64,000 nt of DNA, taken from positions 124,001-188,000 of the forward strand of contig CAYTTY010000002.1 of assembly GCA_964440935.1 (NCBI GenBank). Direction: 5' to 3'. Numbering within the stretch: position 1 is the first letter of the stretch; each line of letters begins with the position of its first letter. The position numbers and the translations under genes are program-made. This document shows, one piece after another, positions 41,566-49,687 of the stretch. The notes under the pieces were generated by a model. That model had not been told where the DNA came from. It saw only the letters and a list, made by a program, of their open reading frames with translations, and searched no databases. The stretch is from WJJR01 sp964440935 (lineage in GTDB: Bacteria > Zixibacteria > MSB-5A5 > WJJR01).

Positions 41566-42480
41566 ATGAATAACCTCGACTCCCAACCTAAACGACTGGG
41601 AATTGTCGTCAATGTCCTTCGGCCCGAGGCCGAGCCACTGGTCTCCTCGATCGAGCAGTGGGCCAAAAAGCACAAGTGGACGGTCGTTGACTGCTATAAG
41701 ATCGACATGACGAAAGAACCCGACTTTGCAGGCTTCCCCAAAGGCACGATTGCTGAGGACATCGATCTGCTGCTCGCTTTGGGTGGCGACGGAACCATGC
41801 TCACCAGTGTGCGTGCGGTCGCCAGTCTGGGAATACCGGTCCTGGGTGTCAACCTCGGCTCGCTCGGATTTCTCACTGTCGTCCCGCTCAACAAGTGCCT
41901 CGAATCTCTCGACCGCGTGGCCCGGGGCGATTACGAAATCGAAGAACGGCTCATGCTCGAAGTGACCGAGCCCGGCAGCGGGGAAGAACGATGGACAGCG
42001 CTCAACGACGTCGTCCTGATGAAAGCCGGCATGGCGCGCATGGCGTCGGTGACCATCTCCTGCAACGGCGAGTATCTCACGACAATGGCCGGTGACGGCG
42101 TTATTGTCGCGACCCCCACTGGCTCCACCGCCTACTCGCTGTCCGGTGGTGGTCCTATTGTGATCCCTACGATGCAGGGGTTCCTTCTGACACCGGTCTC
42201 GCCGCATACGCTTGCGCAACGTCCGATGGTTTTCGATCCGGAGACCACCCTCGAGATTACATTGGAATCGCTCGTGGGCGAAGCCATGGTAACTGCCGAT
42301 GGGCAATTGGCGCGTTACCTCGAAGAGGGTGCCACAATCCATGTTCGCCGCGCCAAACATCCTGCGCGTCTCCTCGCCTTTAGGGACCGCTCCTTTTTCC
42401 GCATCCTGCGCGAAAAGCTCCACTGGGGCATCGGCCCGTCACTCGGTCGCGAGTGGGCCTCCGATAAATCTGAACCGTAA
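41566..42480 (+). CDS. nadK: NAD kinase
   Basis: 304 aa. LLALGGDGTMLTSVRAV near residue 69 is the GGDG phosphate-binding motif. VLGVNLGSLGFLTVVP near 91, NDVVLMKAGMARMASVTISC near 147, and GDGVIVATPTGSTAYSLSGG near 178 complete the NadK fold. It phosphorylates NAD to NADP with ATP. It lies 39 bp after ispA in the same direction and ends the conserved run. Confidence 0.95.
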   Translation: MNNLDSQPKRLGIVVNVLRPEAEPLVSSIEQWAKKHKWTVVDCYKIDMTKEPDFAGFPKGTIAEDIDLLLALGGDGTMLTSVRAVASLGIPVLGVNLGSLGFLTVVPLNKCLESLDRVARGDYEIEERLMLEVTEPGSGEERWTALNDVVLMKAGMARMASVTISCNGEYLTTMAGDGVIVATPTGSTAYSLSGGGPIVIPTMQGFLLTPVSPHTLAQRPMVFDPETTLEITLESLVGEAMVTADGQLARYLEEGATIHVRRAKHPARLLAFRDRSFFRILREKLHWGIGPSLGREWASDKSEP

Positions 42481-43043
42481 AAACGCCCAACTGGGGTCCC
42501 CCACGCATAGGTTGTGCTTCAAACCATTCAAAATCACGCACACGAATGCATGTTCGGTTCCATCGACCTTAAATCGCCGGAGTAGGGAATGGTGTCTAAT
42601 GTGTTGATTCTGTGAGACTTATCCAGTCGGCGCTGCATTCCATGCGGAACCCATTTTCCGGTATAGCGGTTGCATAAGTGTAAGTAGCGCGGGCTTGGCT
42701 ACGCCAATATCCTCGGTGTAAGACCGGGGTTAAGGCGATCGTGTCGAGCTAACGTCCGGATCGTGCAAACGCCTGTGCGTATTAGAAATGGAGGAATCAT
42801 CTTTAGTGTGACTTGAAAAACGACAAAACAGATTCCTACGTATTAAATATGAGGCCGGCTTGATGACCTGCGCTCGTTTCTGACCCTCCCGAGCGTAGCC
42901 GTTCCCGATAATCATCGCCGGCCTCCCTCTTTATTGACGCTGCCTCAAATCCAGCCCGTTTTGTTACTGAACAGCCCGCCAGAGCCTTTGGTTGGAACAT
43001 TGGCTCAAAATGTCCTGTTTTGGCCAACAGGGGAGACTAAATC
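42481..43043. other. Intergenic region with a nested inverted repeat
   Basis: 563 bp without a credible gene. A strong nested structure at 42851-42925 is annotated separately; AGGGGAG at about 43027 is the ribosome site of the next gene. No clear promoter boxes or repeats of the MITE/REP families are seen. Confidence 0.6.
42851..42925 (+). promoter_or_regulatory. 75-nt nested inverted repeat (possible terminator or structured RNA)
   Basis: The outer stem is GAGGCCGGC/GCCGGCCTC (9 bp, perfect). The next is GATGA/TCATC and the inner stem GCGCTCG/CGAGCGT, separated by unpaired segments. CCTCTTTATTGACG follows. The internal loops are larger than in ordinary terminators. It lies 118 bp before the beta-barrel gene at 43044. 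Confidence 0.45.
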
Positions 43044-44003
43044 ATGCGGGCTCGAGCTCATATTCTTTCTGCGCTAACGTACACGTCAATAATTGTGCTG
43101 ACTGCCCAAGTCGCTCATGCCCAGGGTTGTTGTTCCGCATCCGGTGCGGGTTCAGTGACCGGTGTGACATCGCAAGGTGTCATCGGGGCTCGACAATTAA
43201 ACGTTGGCCTCTTTTTTGAGCGATTCGATCTCAATGATCTCATTAACTCCGACGGTCTTCCGGTACTGGTCGATGGTGAGGAAGAGGCTCATTCAACGAC
43301 GTTGAACTTGTCCATTGCTTATGGATGGTCGTCGCAACTCACCACCAGTGCCATTGTCAGTTACTATTCGCGCGGCCGCGACTTCGCGCTTCCCGGTCTT
43401 GGCGGAGGTGGTGGTGGCGTGAGTGCTGAGGGGATCGGTGACTTAACGTTGTTTGCCAAATATGCGGTTCTACCCTATCAACCCGCACGTCCCCACGAAT
43501 TGGCATTGGGTGCAGGGGTGAAGATTCCTCTGGGCGATGATAGCATCGAGCGCCGCGGCGTGATGCTTCCGGTCGATGTACAACCCGGTTCCGGTTCGAC
43601 CGATCTGCTCGTATGGGGTCGTGTCTTCCGACAACTCACCTTTGCCGACATCGCAGCGGACGTCATGTGGACCCTATCCGGAGCAAGTGATGATGGATAC
43701 GATTTCGGCAATTCGGTGCAGTACAACGGAACACTCACGCGCCCGGTCCTTCACAATTTTGAGTTGGGCGTGCACGTGAATGGACGATGGGCTCCAGCGC
43801 TGACGCGCAATGGCCTCAACGTCATCAACACGGGCGGGCACCGAGTGCATGTAGGTCCAACTCTCGCATGGCAACCGCTCGGACGGCAAACCACAATTCA
43901 CGCGGCGTTCTTGATTCCCATTCGGGAAGATGTCAACGGGATCCAACAGGGATTAACGCGCGGATGGCGCATTGGCTCCGACGTCACACTGGCAGGGTTT
44001 TGA
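43044..44003 (+). CDS. Putative outer-membrane beta-barrel protein
   Basis: 319 aa. Signal peptide to about residue 26 (ILSALTYTSIIVLTAQVAHA then QG). After CCSASGAGSVTGV, alternating strands run to the C-terminus: LNVGLFFERFDLNDLI, LNLSIAYGWSSQLTTSAIVS, LALGAGVKIPLG, LTFADIAADVMWTLSGA and GWRIGSDVTLAGF, typical of transporter-like or OmpW/phenol-degradation-type barrels. The Gly-rich GLGGGGGGV is probably a loop. The following lipoprotein gene starts two bases after the stop, so the two are co-expressed. Substrate unknown. Confidence 0.7.
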   Translation: MRARAHILSALTYTSIIVLTAQVAHAQGCCSASGAGSVTGVTSQGVIGARQLNVGLFFERFDLNDLINSDGLPVLVDGEEEAHSTTLNLSIAYGWSSQLTTSAIVSYYSRGRDFALPGLGGGGGGVSAEGIGDLTLFAKYAVLPYQPARPHELALGAGVKIPLGDDSIERRGVMLPVDVQPGSGSTDLLVWGRVFRQLTFADIAADVMWTLSGASDDGYDFGNSVQYNGTLTRPVLHNFELGVHVNGRWAPALTRNGLNVINTGGHRVHVGPTLAWQPLGRQTTIHAAFLIPIREDVNGIQQGLTRGWRIGSDVTLAGF

Positions 44004-44004
44004 T

Positions 44005-45147
44005 ATGACCAATGGAATAACCACAACAGCGATTCTCATTGTCGGCATTGTGTTCAGTGGAGTATTACTGTCGTGCAGCGATGAACCGACCCGTTCATCC
44101 AATGCACAAATCAGCACCGACGGCATCACCCTTGATGCACAGGATCTGCTTCAGGGGTGCGCGGGAGCAGACTGCATACCCTCTATTCAGAATCCGAACT
44201 TCGAGGCCGAAGGAACCGACTGGATCGAAGAATCCGATTTGGTTGTCGGGGTATTTGTCGACGGCCAGGCGTATGCCTATCCGTACGACATCCTCAACTG
44301 GCATGAAGTGGTCAATCAGGAAACGCCGGTGGGGACGAAATTCACTCTGTCGTATTGTCCCCTGACATCATCTTCGGTGGCATTCGACCGCAGCGTCGTC
44401 GCTGGTGCGCCGACCTTTGGCGTGTCGGGATTATTGTGGCGGTCCAACCTCATCATGTATGATCGCGCCAATTCCGGACTGTGGTCTCAGATGGCCATGG
44501 CCAGTGTGCAAGGCCCATTGGCCGGACGTGAACTGCCGCTGATCCCCACCTTTGAGATGACGTTCCGCGCATGGGAAAAGGTGGTGGGAGACAGCAAAGT
44601 CCTGACCCGCGCGCACGGCAATCCGTCAACATACGCGTTCTATCCGTATCTGGACTACTGGACCAACGATCTGTTCTTCATTCCCCAGCCATTTTCGGGC
44701 AACGAGCCGGTCCCGCCGCACTACCACGATAATCGATTCGCCGCCAAGCAACGCGTTCACGGGATTGTCCGCGACGGTCGGGCCGTCGCCATTCCGATGA
44801 ATGGCCTTGATCGCGTGGGCGTCGATGTCACCAACAGCGGCGTTCGGGGTGAACCGATCGTTGTCATTCGCGGGGACTTGGATCCCACTGACCCGGAAGT
44901 GGACATGATGCACTCATTCTACCGTCGCGTTGGGAATCAGACGTTGACATTCGATGTCGACACCGACAGCGACGGGTCATTTCCGCCGCTGCTGCTCGAT
45001 CGGGAAACGGAGTCAAAATGGACCGTCCTCGGTGAAGCGGTCGAGGGAGCGTTGGTGGGAGAACGCCTGATCCCAACGAAATCCTACAATGCGTTCTGGT
45101 TTTCCTGGGTGGGGTTCTGGCCCGAAACCGGTGTGCAAACTCCGTGA
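44005..45147 (+). CDS. DUF3179 domain lipoprotein
   Basis: 380 aa from ATG 44005. Lipoprotein signal with lipobox VLLSC at Cys24. The DUF3179 body follows: DLVVGVFVDGQAYAYPYDIL near residue 83, NWHEVVNQETPVGTKF near 103, YCPLTSSSVAF near 122, GLLWRSNLIMYDRANSGLWS near 145, GPLAGRELPLIP and RAHGNPSTYAF. The domain's function is not established; the Cys in YCPLT and the conserved His in NWHEV could be catalytic or metal-binding. It is nearly contiguous with the upstream barrel gene. Confidence 0.87.
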   Translation: MTNGITTTAILIVGIVFSGVLLSCSDEPTRSSNAQISTDGITLDAQDLLQGCAGADCIPSIQNPNFEAEGTDWIEESDLVVGVFVDGQAYAYPYDILNWHEVVNQETPVGTKFTLSYCPLTSSSVAFDRSVVAGAPTFGVSGLLWRSNLIMYDRANSGLWSQMAMASVQGPLAGRELPLIPTFEMTFRAWEKVVGDSKVLTRAHGNPSTYAFYPYLDYWTNDLFFIPQPFSGNEPVPPHYHDNRFAAKQRVHGIVRDGRAVAIPMNGLDRVGVDVTNSGVRGEPIVVIRGDLDPTDPEVDMMHSFYRRVGNQTLTFDVDTDSDGSFPPLLLDRETESKWTVLGEAVEGALVGERLIPTKSYNAFWFSWVGFWPETGVQTP

Positions 45148-45218
45148 GCGCGAACACAGAAAGACAGGGACGCACCATCATGCGCCCCTGATAAACTCAA
45201 TGCTGGACGGAGCAGTTA

Positions 45219-45686
45219 CTACTGCTTCTTCTTCTCATACTCGGTCAAATACCCAATGAACTCCCGCCGGTGCGATTCCTCATCGGCCAGGGCGGTGATG
45301 ACCAGGTCCTGCGTCACGTAGTCGACACCCTCGCACAGCGCGATGATCTTCTTGTACTGTTCAATCGCGCCTTCTTCCGCCTTGATGACGCCCTTGATCA
45401 CCGACGTCACATCGGTTGAGTCGGTCGGCGGTTGCATCATCTTCTGCGAGGCCTTGAATTCCATGCTGCCCGGAACGACACCTTCCAATTCGCGGATGCG
45501 CTTGGCCAGGGTTTGCGCATGTCCCAGCTCCTCGGTGACGTCGGCCGCCAGTGATTTTTTGATCTCTTCCGCACGCACTCCGTCCAGGTTGACCGAATTG
45601 GCGATGTAGTTCATCACCGTTTCGATTTCCATCCAGTAGGAGACAGCCAGTTCCTTGGCGATCTTCTTCTTTTTGTCTTCAGCCAT
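45219..45686 (-). CDS. Ferritin-like diiron protein
   Basis: 155 aa. The four-helix ferritin-like pattern has Glu/His ligands in SYWMEIETVMNYIANSV near residue 16, DVTEELGHAQTLAKRI near 50, KAEEGAIEQYKKIIAL near 102 and ADEESHRREFIGYL near 133. It lacks the rubredoxin domain of rubrerythrin and is closest in plan to bacterioferritin-like or YciE-like proteins. Likely oxidative-stress or iron handling in the cytoplasm. The ribosome site AGGAGA precedes the ATG. Confidence 0.82.
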   Translation of the reverse strand: MAEDKKKKIAKELAVSYWMEIETVMNYIANSVNLDGVRAEEIKKSLAADVTEELGHAQTLAKRIRELEGVVPGSMEFKASQKMMQPPTDSTDVTSVIKGVIKAEEGAIEQYKKIIALCEGVDYVTQDLVITALADEESHRREFIGYLTEYEKKKQ

Positions 45687-46047
45687 TCAGGTTCTCCTCT
45701 CTATGACACTTCTGTCAGCGGCACAATCCTCGTCTTACGTAGATTTCGCACCCCCGTGAGTCAAAATCGCAACCTCGCCCCAAGCAACGGTTAATGGTAC
45801 AATTTCAAAATATACATCTGGGAACCGGCCAAGTCCAGTACCGGCTGTTCGGAGCGGGGATTGGTCTTGACACCGGCCATACGCTGGTTCAATACTAATA
45901 GGGACCTGTACGTCAGGGCCCATGACAACCCGCACATTGAACACCGATCTCCACGTCTGTGGTGATTGTTGATCAAGAGTCTCTGCCGGTCGCCCGAGAG
46001 AATGGATTTCGGCGATAGCGCATGACTGTATGGCAAGGAGGGAATCG

Positions 46048-46497
46048 ATGCCGGTCGACACCACGTCGTCTGACCTGATGGAAGCCACCCGATCGCGGGC
46101 ACACTGCCACTGCGTGGTGTGCAGTCCCGATAGCAGCCACGGCTACAACATTCAGTTCCAGATTACCGACGATGGGTCGGTTGAGACTGAATTTCATTGT
46201 TCCCGTACGTATCAAGGGTACGAGAACGTACTTCACGGAGGCGTCATTGCCACCTTGCTGGACAGCGCCATGGTCCATTGCCTGTTTGCGCACGGCCGGG
46301 AAGCGCTGACGGCCGAACTCAACATTCGCTTCAAAGAACCGGTGCAGACCGATTGTCCCGCACACGTCCGCGCCTGGATCAGACAAAACGGACGGCAATT
46401 GACCGTCTTGGAATCGGAATTGGTGCAACAGGGACGACGCAAGGTCGTGGGAACTGGCAAGTTCATGGAGGACACGGCGGCACACAAGAAGGGGTAG
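46048..46497 (+). CDS. Hotdog-fold (PaaI-like) thioesterase
   Basis: 149 aa from ATG 46048, preceded by AAGGAGGG six bases upstream; an ATG at 46030 precedes that site. The hotdog helix motif is VLHGGVIATLLDSAMVHCLF near residue 66, preceded by SSHGYNIQFQI and followed by LTAELNIRFKEPVQ. CHCVVCSP near the N-terminus gives closely spaced cysteines. Acyl-CoA thioester hydrolysis is the family activity; the substrate is unknown. It lies 4 bp from the next gene, so translation is probably coupled. Confidence 0.82.
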   Translation: MPVDTTSSDLMEATRSRAHCHCVVCSPDSSHGYNIQFQITDDGSVETEFHCSRTYQGYENVLHGGVIATLLDSAMVHCLFAHGREALTAELNIRFKEPVQTDCPAHVRAWIRQNGRQLTVLESELVQQGRRKVVGTGKFMEDTAAHKKG

Positions 46498-46501
46498 GCC
46501 T

Positions 46502-47356
46502 ATGACCCGGTCGGGACATGCCTCGGTCCGCATTACGACGGTGGTCGACAACACCACCCAAGGTCGAATGCTGCTGGGAGAAAACGGGTTGGCCCTGTGG
46601 GTGGAGGCCAATGGACATCGGATCTTGTTCGACACCGGCCAGGGGGCAGTCCTCTCGGGCAATGCCCACAAACTGCATATCCACTTGGAAGACACCGACT
46701 GCATTGTTCTCAGTCATGGTCACTACGATCACACCGGCGGGTTGGTGACAGCCATTCGGGCGGCAGGACGTCCTCAACTTGCTGCCCACCCCATGGCCTT
46801 CAAGCCCAAGTTTGCCACTCGCTACGATGGCACCGGACGCGAAGTTGGTATTCTCTATTTCAACGAAGACGCGATCCGGCAAAAGGTCAGTCAACTGATC
46901 TACACTGAAGAACCGACGGAGATCGCCGAGGGGATCTTCGTGACCGGCGAAATCCCGCGCAAGACCCCTTATGAAGACACCGGCGGCCACTTCTTTTTGG
47001 ATCGCGAGTGCAATCACATCGATCCGCTTGCCGATGATCAAGCTCTCTATATCGACACACCCCAGGGCAGTGTGGTGTTGCTTGGCTGTGCGCACGCCGG
47101 TGTGGTCAACACGCTGCAATACATTCAGCAACTCACCAACGGCAAACCGATCCTCGCGGTGATGGGGGGGATGCATATCGCTCGCGCCAGCCATGAGCGC
47201 ATGACTCAAACCATCGCCGATCTCCGCAAGATGGAGATCGCTCACATCTACCCTGCCCACTGCACGGGACTCGCCGGCGCCGCCATGTTGTGGTCGGCCT
47301 TCCCCGGACGTGTCAGCCCCTGCATGGTCGGAATGGTGGCGGAATTCAACGGGTGA
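46502..47356 (+). CDS. Metallo-beta-lactamase-fold hydrolase (dihydropterin-type)
   Basis: 284 aa. Metal motif IVLSHGHYDHTGGLVTAI near residue 68 (HxHxDH), ILFDTGQGAVL near 41, ETGGHFFLDRE-type region near 160, LLGCAHAGVVNTLQYI near 197 and IYPAHCTG near 253. This matches the family annotated as 7,8-dihydropterin-6-yl-methyl-4-(beta-D-ribofuranosyl)aminobenzene-5'-phosphate synthase (MJ0301-like), whose true activity in bacteria is unclear. It is probably co-transcribed with the thioesterase. Confidence 0.83.
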   Translation: MTRSGHASVRITTVVDNTTQGRMLLGENGLALWVEANGHRILFDTGQGAVLSGNAHKLHIHLEDTDCIVLSHGHYDHTGGLVTAIRAAGRPQLAAHPMAFKPKFATRYDGTGREVGILYFNEDAIRQKVSQLIYTEEPTEIAEGIFVTGEIPRKTPYEDTGGHFFLDRECNHIDPLADDQALYIDTPQGSVVLLGCAHAGVVNTLQYIQQLTNGKPILAVMGGMHIARASHERMTQTIADLRKMEIAHIYPAHCTGLAGAAMLWSAFPGRVSPCMVGMVAEFNG

Positions 47357-47391
47357 CGTGGGGATGAATGGCCTCAGAAGGTGTTGCCAGA

Positions 47392-47465
47392 TTGTGGTCA
47401 GGAACAAAGCGCAACCAACCTGTACCGTCTTCCCACATGCATTTGTACGCCAGGTTCCTGACAAC
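47392..47465. repeat. 74-bp palindromic unit, copy 1
   Basis: TTGTGGTCAGGAACAAAGCG at the left and GTACGCCAGGTTCCTGACAA at the right, with CATGCATTT near the middle. The same design recurs at 51519-51592. Confidence 0.7.
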
Positions 47466-47484
47466 ACGCGTTGCAATAGACTAT

Positions 47485-47631
47485 AGCGATTGTCAGAAGA
47501 ACTGTCCGATTCACGAGACCGTAGCATGGTCGTCCCGCTTGCCGTGAGCATGGTCGAACGGGCCATGCCGCACGGGCTACGCGCCCGTGCTCCATCGACC
47601 GGTCAATCGGAAGACAATTCTGACAATCGCT
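47485..47631. mobile_element. MITE-like element F (147 bp)
   Basis: Ends AGCGATTGTCAGAAGAACTG and CAATTCTGACAATCGCT. The interior is the reverse complement of elements D and E, containing CCGTAGCATGGTCGTCCCGC and TTGCCGTGAGCATGGTCG. Confidence 0.8.
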
Positions 47632-47677
47632 CTAAAGTACATTGTGCCCCTCATACGGAGCTCTTCTGAGTGATTAG

Positions 47678-47832
47678 AGCGATTGTCAGGAGTATTGTCC
47701 GTTTGAAGCCAACACGGTGGTCCGATGTGGTGTCACCCGCCCTCGGGTGACGCCTTGTCGGTAGGGGAGATAGCCGTCACGCGAGGGCGTATGACGGCAT
47801 GCTGGAATCGGACAGGTCTTCTGACAATTGCA
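47678..47832. mobile_element. MITE-like element G (155 bp)
   Basis: Left end AGCGATTGTCAGGAGTATTG followed by TCCGTTTG; right end ATCGGACAGGTCTTCTGACA followed by ATTGCA. The interior has TGTCACCCGCCCTCGGGTGA. Its right end lies 12 bp from the stop codon of the PAS protein. Confidence 0.75.
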
Positions 47833-47843
47833 ATTGACCCGAA

Positions 47844-49457
47844 TCACAGTCCCTTCCGCGCGGTGACATCCTCACACAACACCAATATCACCCGCGTCCC
47901 GTCGGGATTGTCAACGGCGCGCGCCGCTTCTTCGACCCAGATAATTGTGCCGTCTTTCTTCCGCTTACGGAATTCCCAGCGAAACATCTTATCTGGCCGT
48001 GAGGCGCACTGCGATATTTGCCGCTGCACCTCATCACGATCATCTTCATGGAAGACACTCAGCACCGGTTGCCCGAGCAACTCTTCGACCGTGTAGCCGA
48101 GTTGTTGTGCTCCAACCTGATTGACCGATAATACCGTACCGTCTACGTCAATGGTGAAATACATGGCCGGACTGTAATGGTACAGGATGCGATATCGCAG
48201 TTCACTGGCACGCGATGCGGCCTCGGCTTCCTTGACCTTGGTGATGTCGGTAATCGTGCCCAAATAGCCAGAGATTTGTCCATCGTCTCCTTTGAGCGCC
48301 AGCGACACCGCGAACATCCAGGTTACTTGTCCCGTCGGTGTCTTAAATCGGAATTCGCCGGAGTACTCGCCAGCGGTGTCCAGCGCATGGCGCCACTCGG
48401 CGGTGACCCGTTCCTGATCTTCGGGATGAATGACCGCCGACAAGTCGCTGCCACGAGCCTCGTCAGCCTTAAGACCGGTCATCTGACACCAGCGTTCATT
48501 GACGTATAGACACGATCCCTCCGGATCCAGCTCAAAGATGCCGACCGGCGCGAGGCTGGCGAGCGTCCGGAAGCGGCGCTCGCTGTCACGCAACGCTTGT
48601 TCCGCCTTCATCTGATCCGTGACATCCTCTGTAATTCCGGCCATGCGATACACCCGCCCGTTTTCGTCACGAATGGGGACTCCGCGTACGTGCAACCAGC
48701 GAATCGATCCTCCCGGATGGACCGCGCGAAACGTCTTATCGTATCCCGAGACCGCTGCGGGATAATAAGCGTCTTCCGTTTCCTCTCGATCTTTCGGATG
48801 TACTGCTTCAAGCCAATCGAGTGGATATTCGTAGAGCCCGGAGATTGGCCGTCCAAAGATGCGCTCATAAGCAGGACTGGCATACACGACACGTTGTTCA
48901 ATCCAGTCGATGACCCAGAAAACGATATCCACGTTGTCGGCCAGTTGACGGAGTCGCTCATCGCGTTCGCGGATAGCGGCCTCGGCCGCTGTTTGGTGGC
49001 TGATGTCACGAGCGAAGGTCAGTACACATCGTTGGCCATCGATCTGCACAAACCCGATCCGCACCTCGACAGGGAACGTCGTACCGTTCTTGCGTCGCGG
49101 GTTGGCGTAACGCACCAGCGGCAGACCGGATTGACGCATCGATTGCATACTGTCGAAAAACTCTTTGTTCCAGCGCGGGTCAAGATCGGTCGTGCGGAGC
49201 GTCTGCAATTCCTCGCGCGTGTAGCCAAGAGCCTGGCACGTGAGATCGTTGACTTCCAGAATCTCCCCGGTGAGATCACACATCAAATAGAGGTCACCGG
49301 CCAGGTCGACCATAAGTTGCCGATGGGCTTCGGCATTGCGTAATGCCCGGCGAGCGGTCTCGGCTTCCGTCCGGGCCTCCGCAAGCTCTTCCAGATAAGA
49401 TTGTGACTGTTCGTCTATCTCCCGGCGCCCGGAGTTGGGTCCGTGTGAATCGCTCAT
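47844..49457 (-). CDS. Multi-PAS protein lacking an output domain
   Basis: 537 aa from ATG 49457 (GAGGTG eight bases upstream). A coiled coil (residues about 15-55) precedes four PAS/PAC units: MVDLAGDLYLMCDLTGEILE near 52; the second from about 180 (VFWVIDWIEQRVVYASPAYE); the third from about 300 (FRTLASLAPVGIFELDPEGS); and the fourth from about 425 (YRILYHYSPAMYFTIDVDGT). PAC tails such as VLTFARDISHQTAAEAA are clear. It ends EDVTARKGL and a stop, where histidine kinases normally continue ARKRAE into the next domain. A MITE begins 12 bp beyond the stop, so truncation is possible. Confidence 0.85.
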   Translation of the reverse strand: MSDSHGPNSGRREIDEQSQSYLEELAEARTEAETARRALRNAEAHRQLMVDLAGDLYLMCDLTGEILEVNDLTCQALGYTREELQTLRTTDLDPRWNKEFFDSMQSMRQSGLPLVRYANPRRKNGTTFPVEVRIGFVQIDGQRCVLTFARDISHQTAAEAAIRERDERLRQLADNVDIVFWVIDWIEQRVVYASPAYERIFGRPISGLYEYPLDWLEAVHPKDREETEDAYYPAAVSGYDKTFRAVHPGGSIRWLHVRGVPIRDENGRVYRMAGITEDVTDQMKAEQALRDSERRFRTLASLAPVGIFELDPEGSCLYVNERWCQMTGLKADEARGSDLSAVIHPEDQERVTAEWRHALDTAGEYSGEFRFKTPTGQVTWMFAVSLALKGDDGQISGYLGTITDITKVKEAEAASRASELRYRILYHYSPAMYFTIDVDGTVLSVNQVGAQQLGYTVEELLGQPVLSVFHEDDRDEVQRQISQCASRPDKMFRWEFRKRKKDGTIIWVEEAARAVDNPDGTRVILVLCEDVTARKGL

Positions 49458-49687
49458 GTCGATCACCTCGCTGCCCGCAGGTGCCGGTCCCAGACCCCCA
49501 CGCGTCTGACCTATAAGATGGGCCAATATCCGAATCTGTCAATGACGTCGCTGTGACATTTCCGGGGGATACGGCGATTTCCCGCTTTTTTCTCGCTCCG
49601 GAAATGTTCACTATTAATGCTCAGCGATGAATGGAAAATGGTCAGTTTTCATATTGTTGCGTTCGCAAATACTGGAGGCGGAAATAG

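Larger units (their letters stand above)
47357..47843. other. Repeat-filled gap after the metallo-hydrolase
   Basis: 487 bp made almost wholly of repeats: a 74-bp palindromic unit (47392-47465), MITE-like element F (47485-47631) and MITE-like element G (47678-47832). No gene of its own. Confidence 0.8.

Noticed and set aside
41185..42423. 412-aa open frame on the minus strand opposite ispA and nadK
   Set aside because: It spans two well-supported genes on the other strand and has no recognisable domain or ribosome site.
46463..47566. Minus-strand frame of 367 aa over the metallo-hydrolase
   Set aside because: It is antisense to a gene with clear HxHxDH motif and begins inside a MITE.
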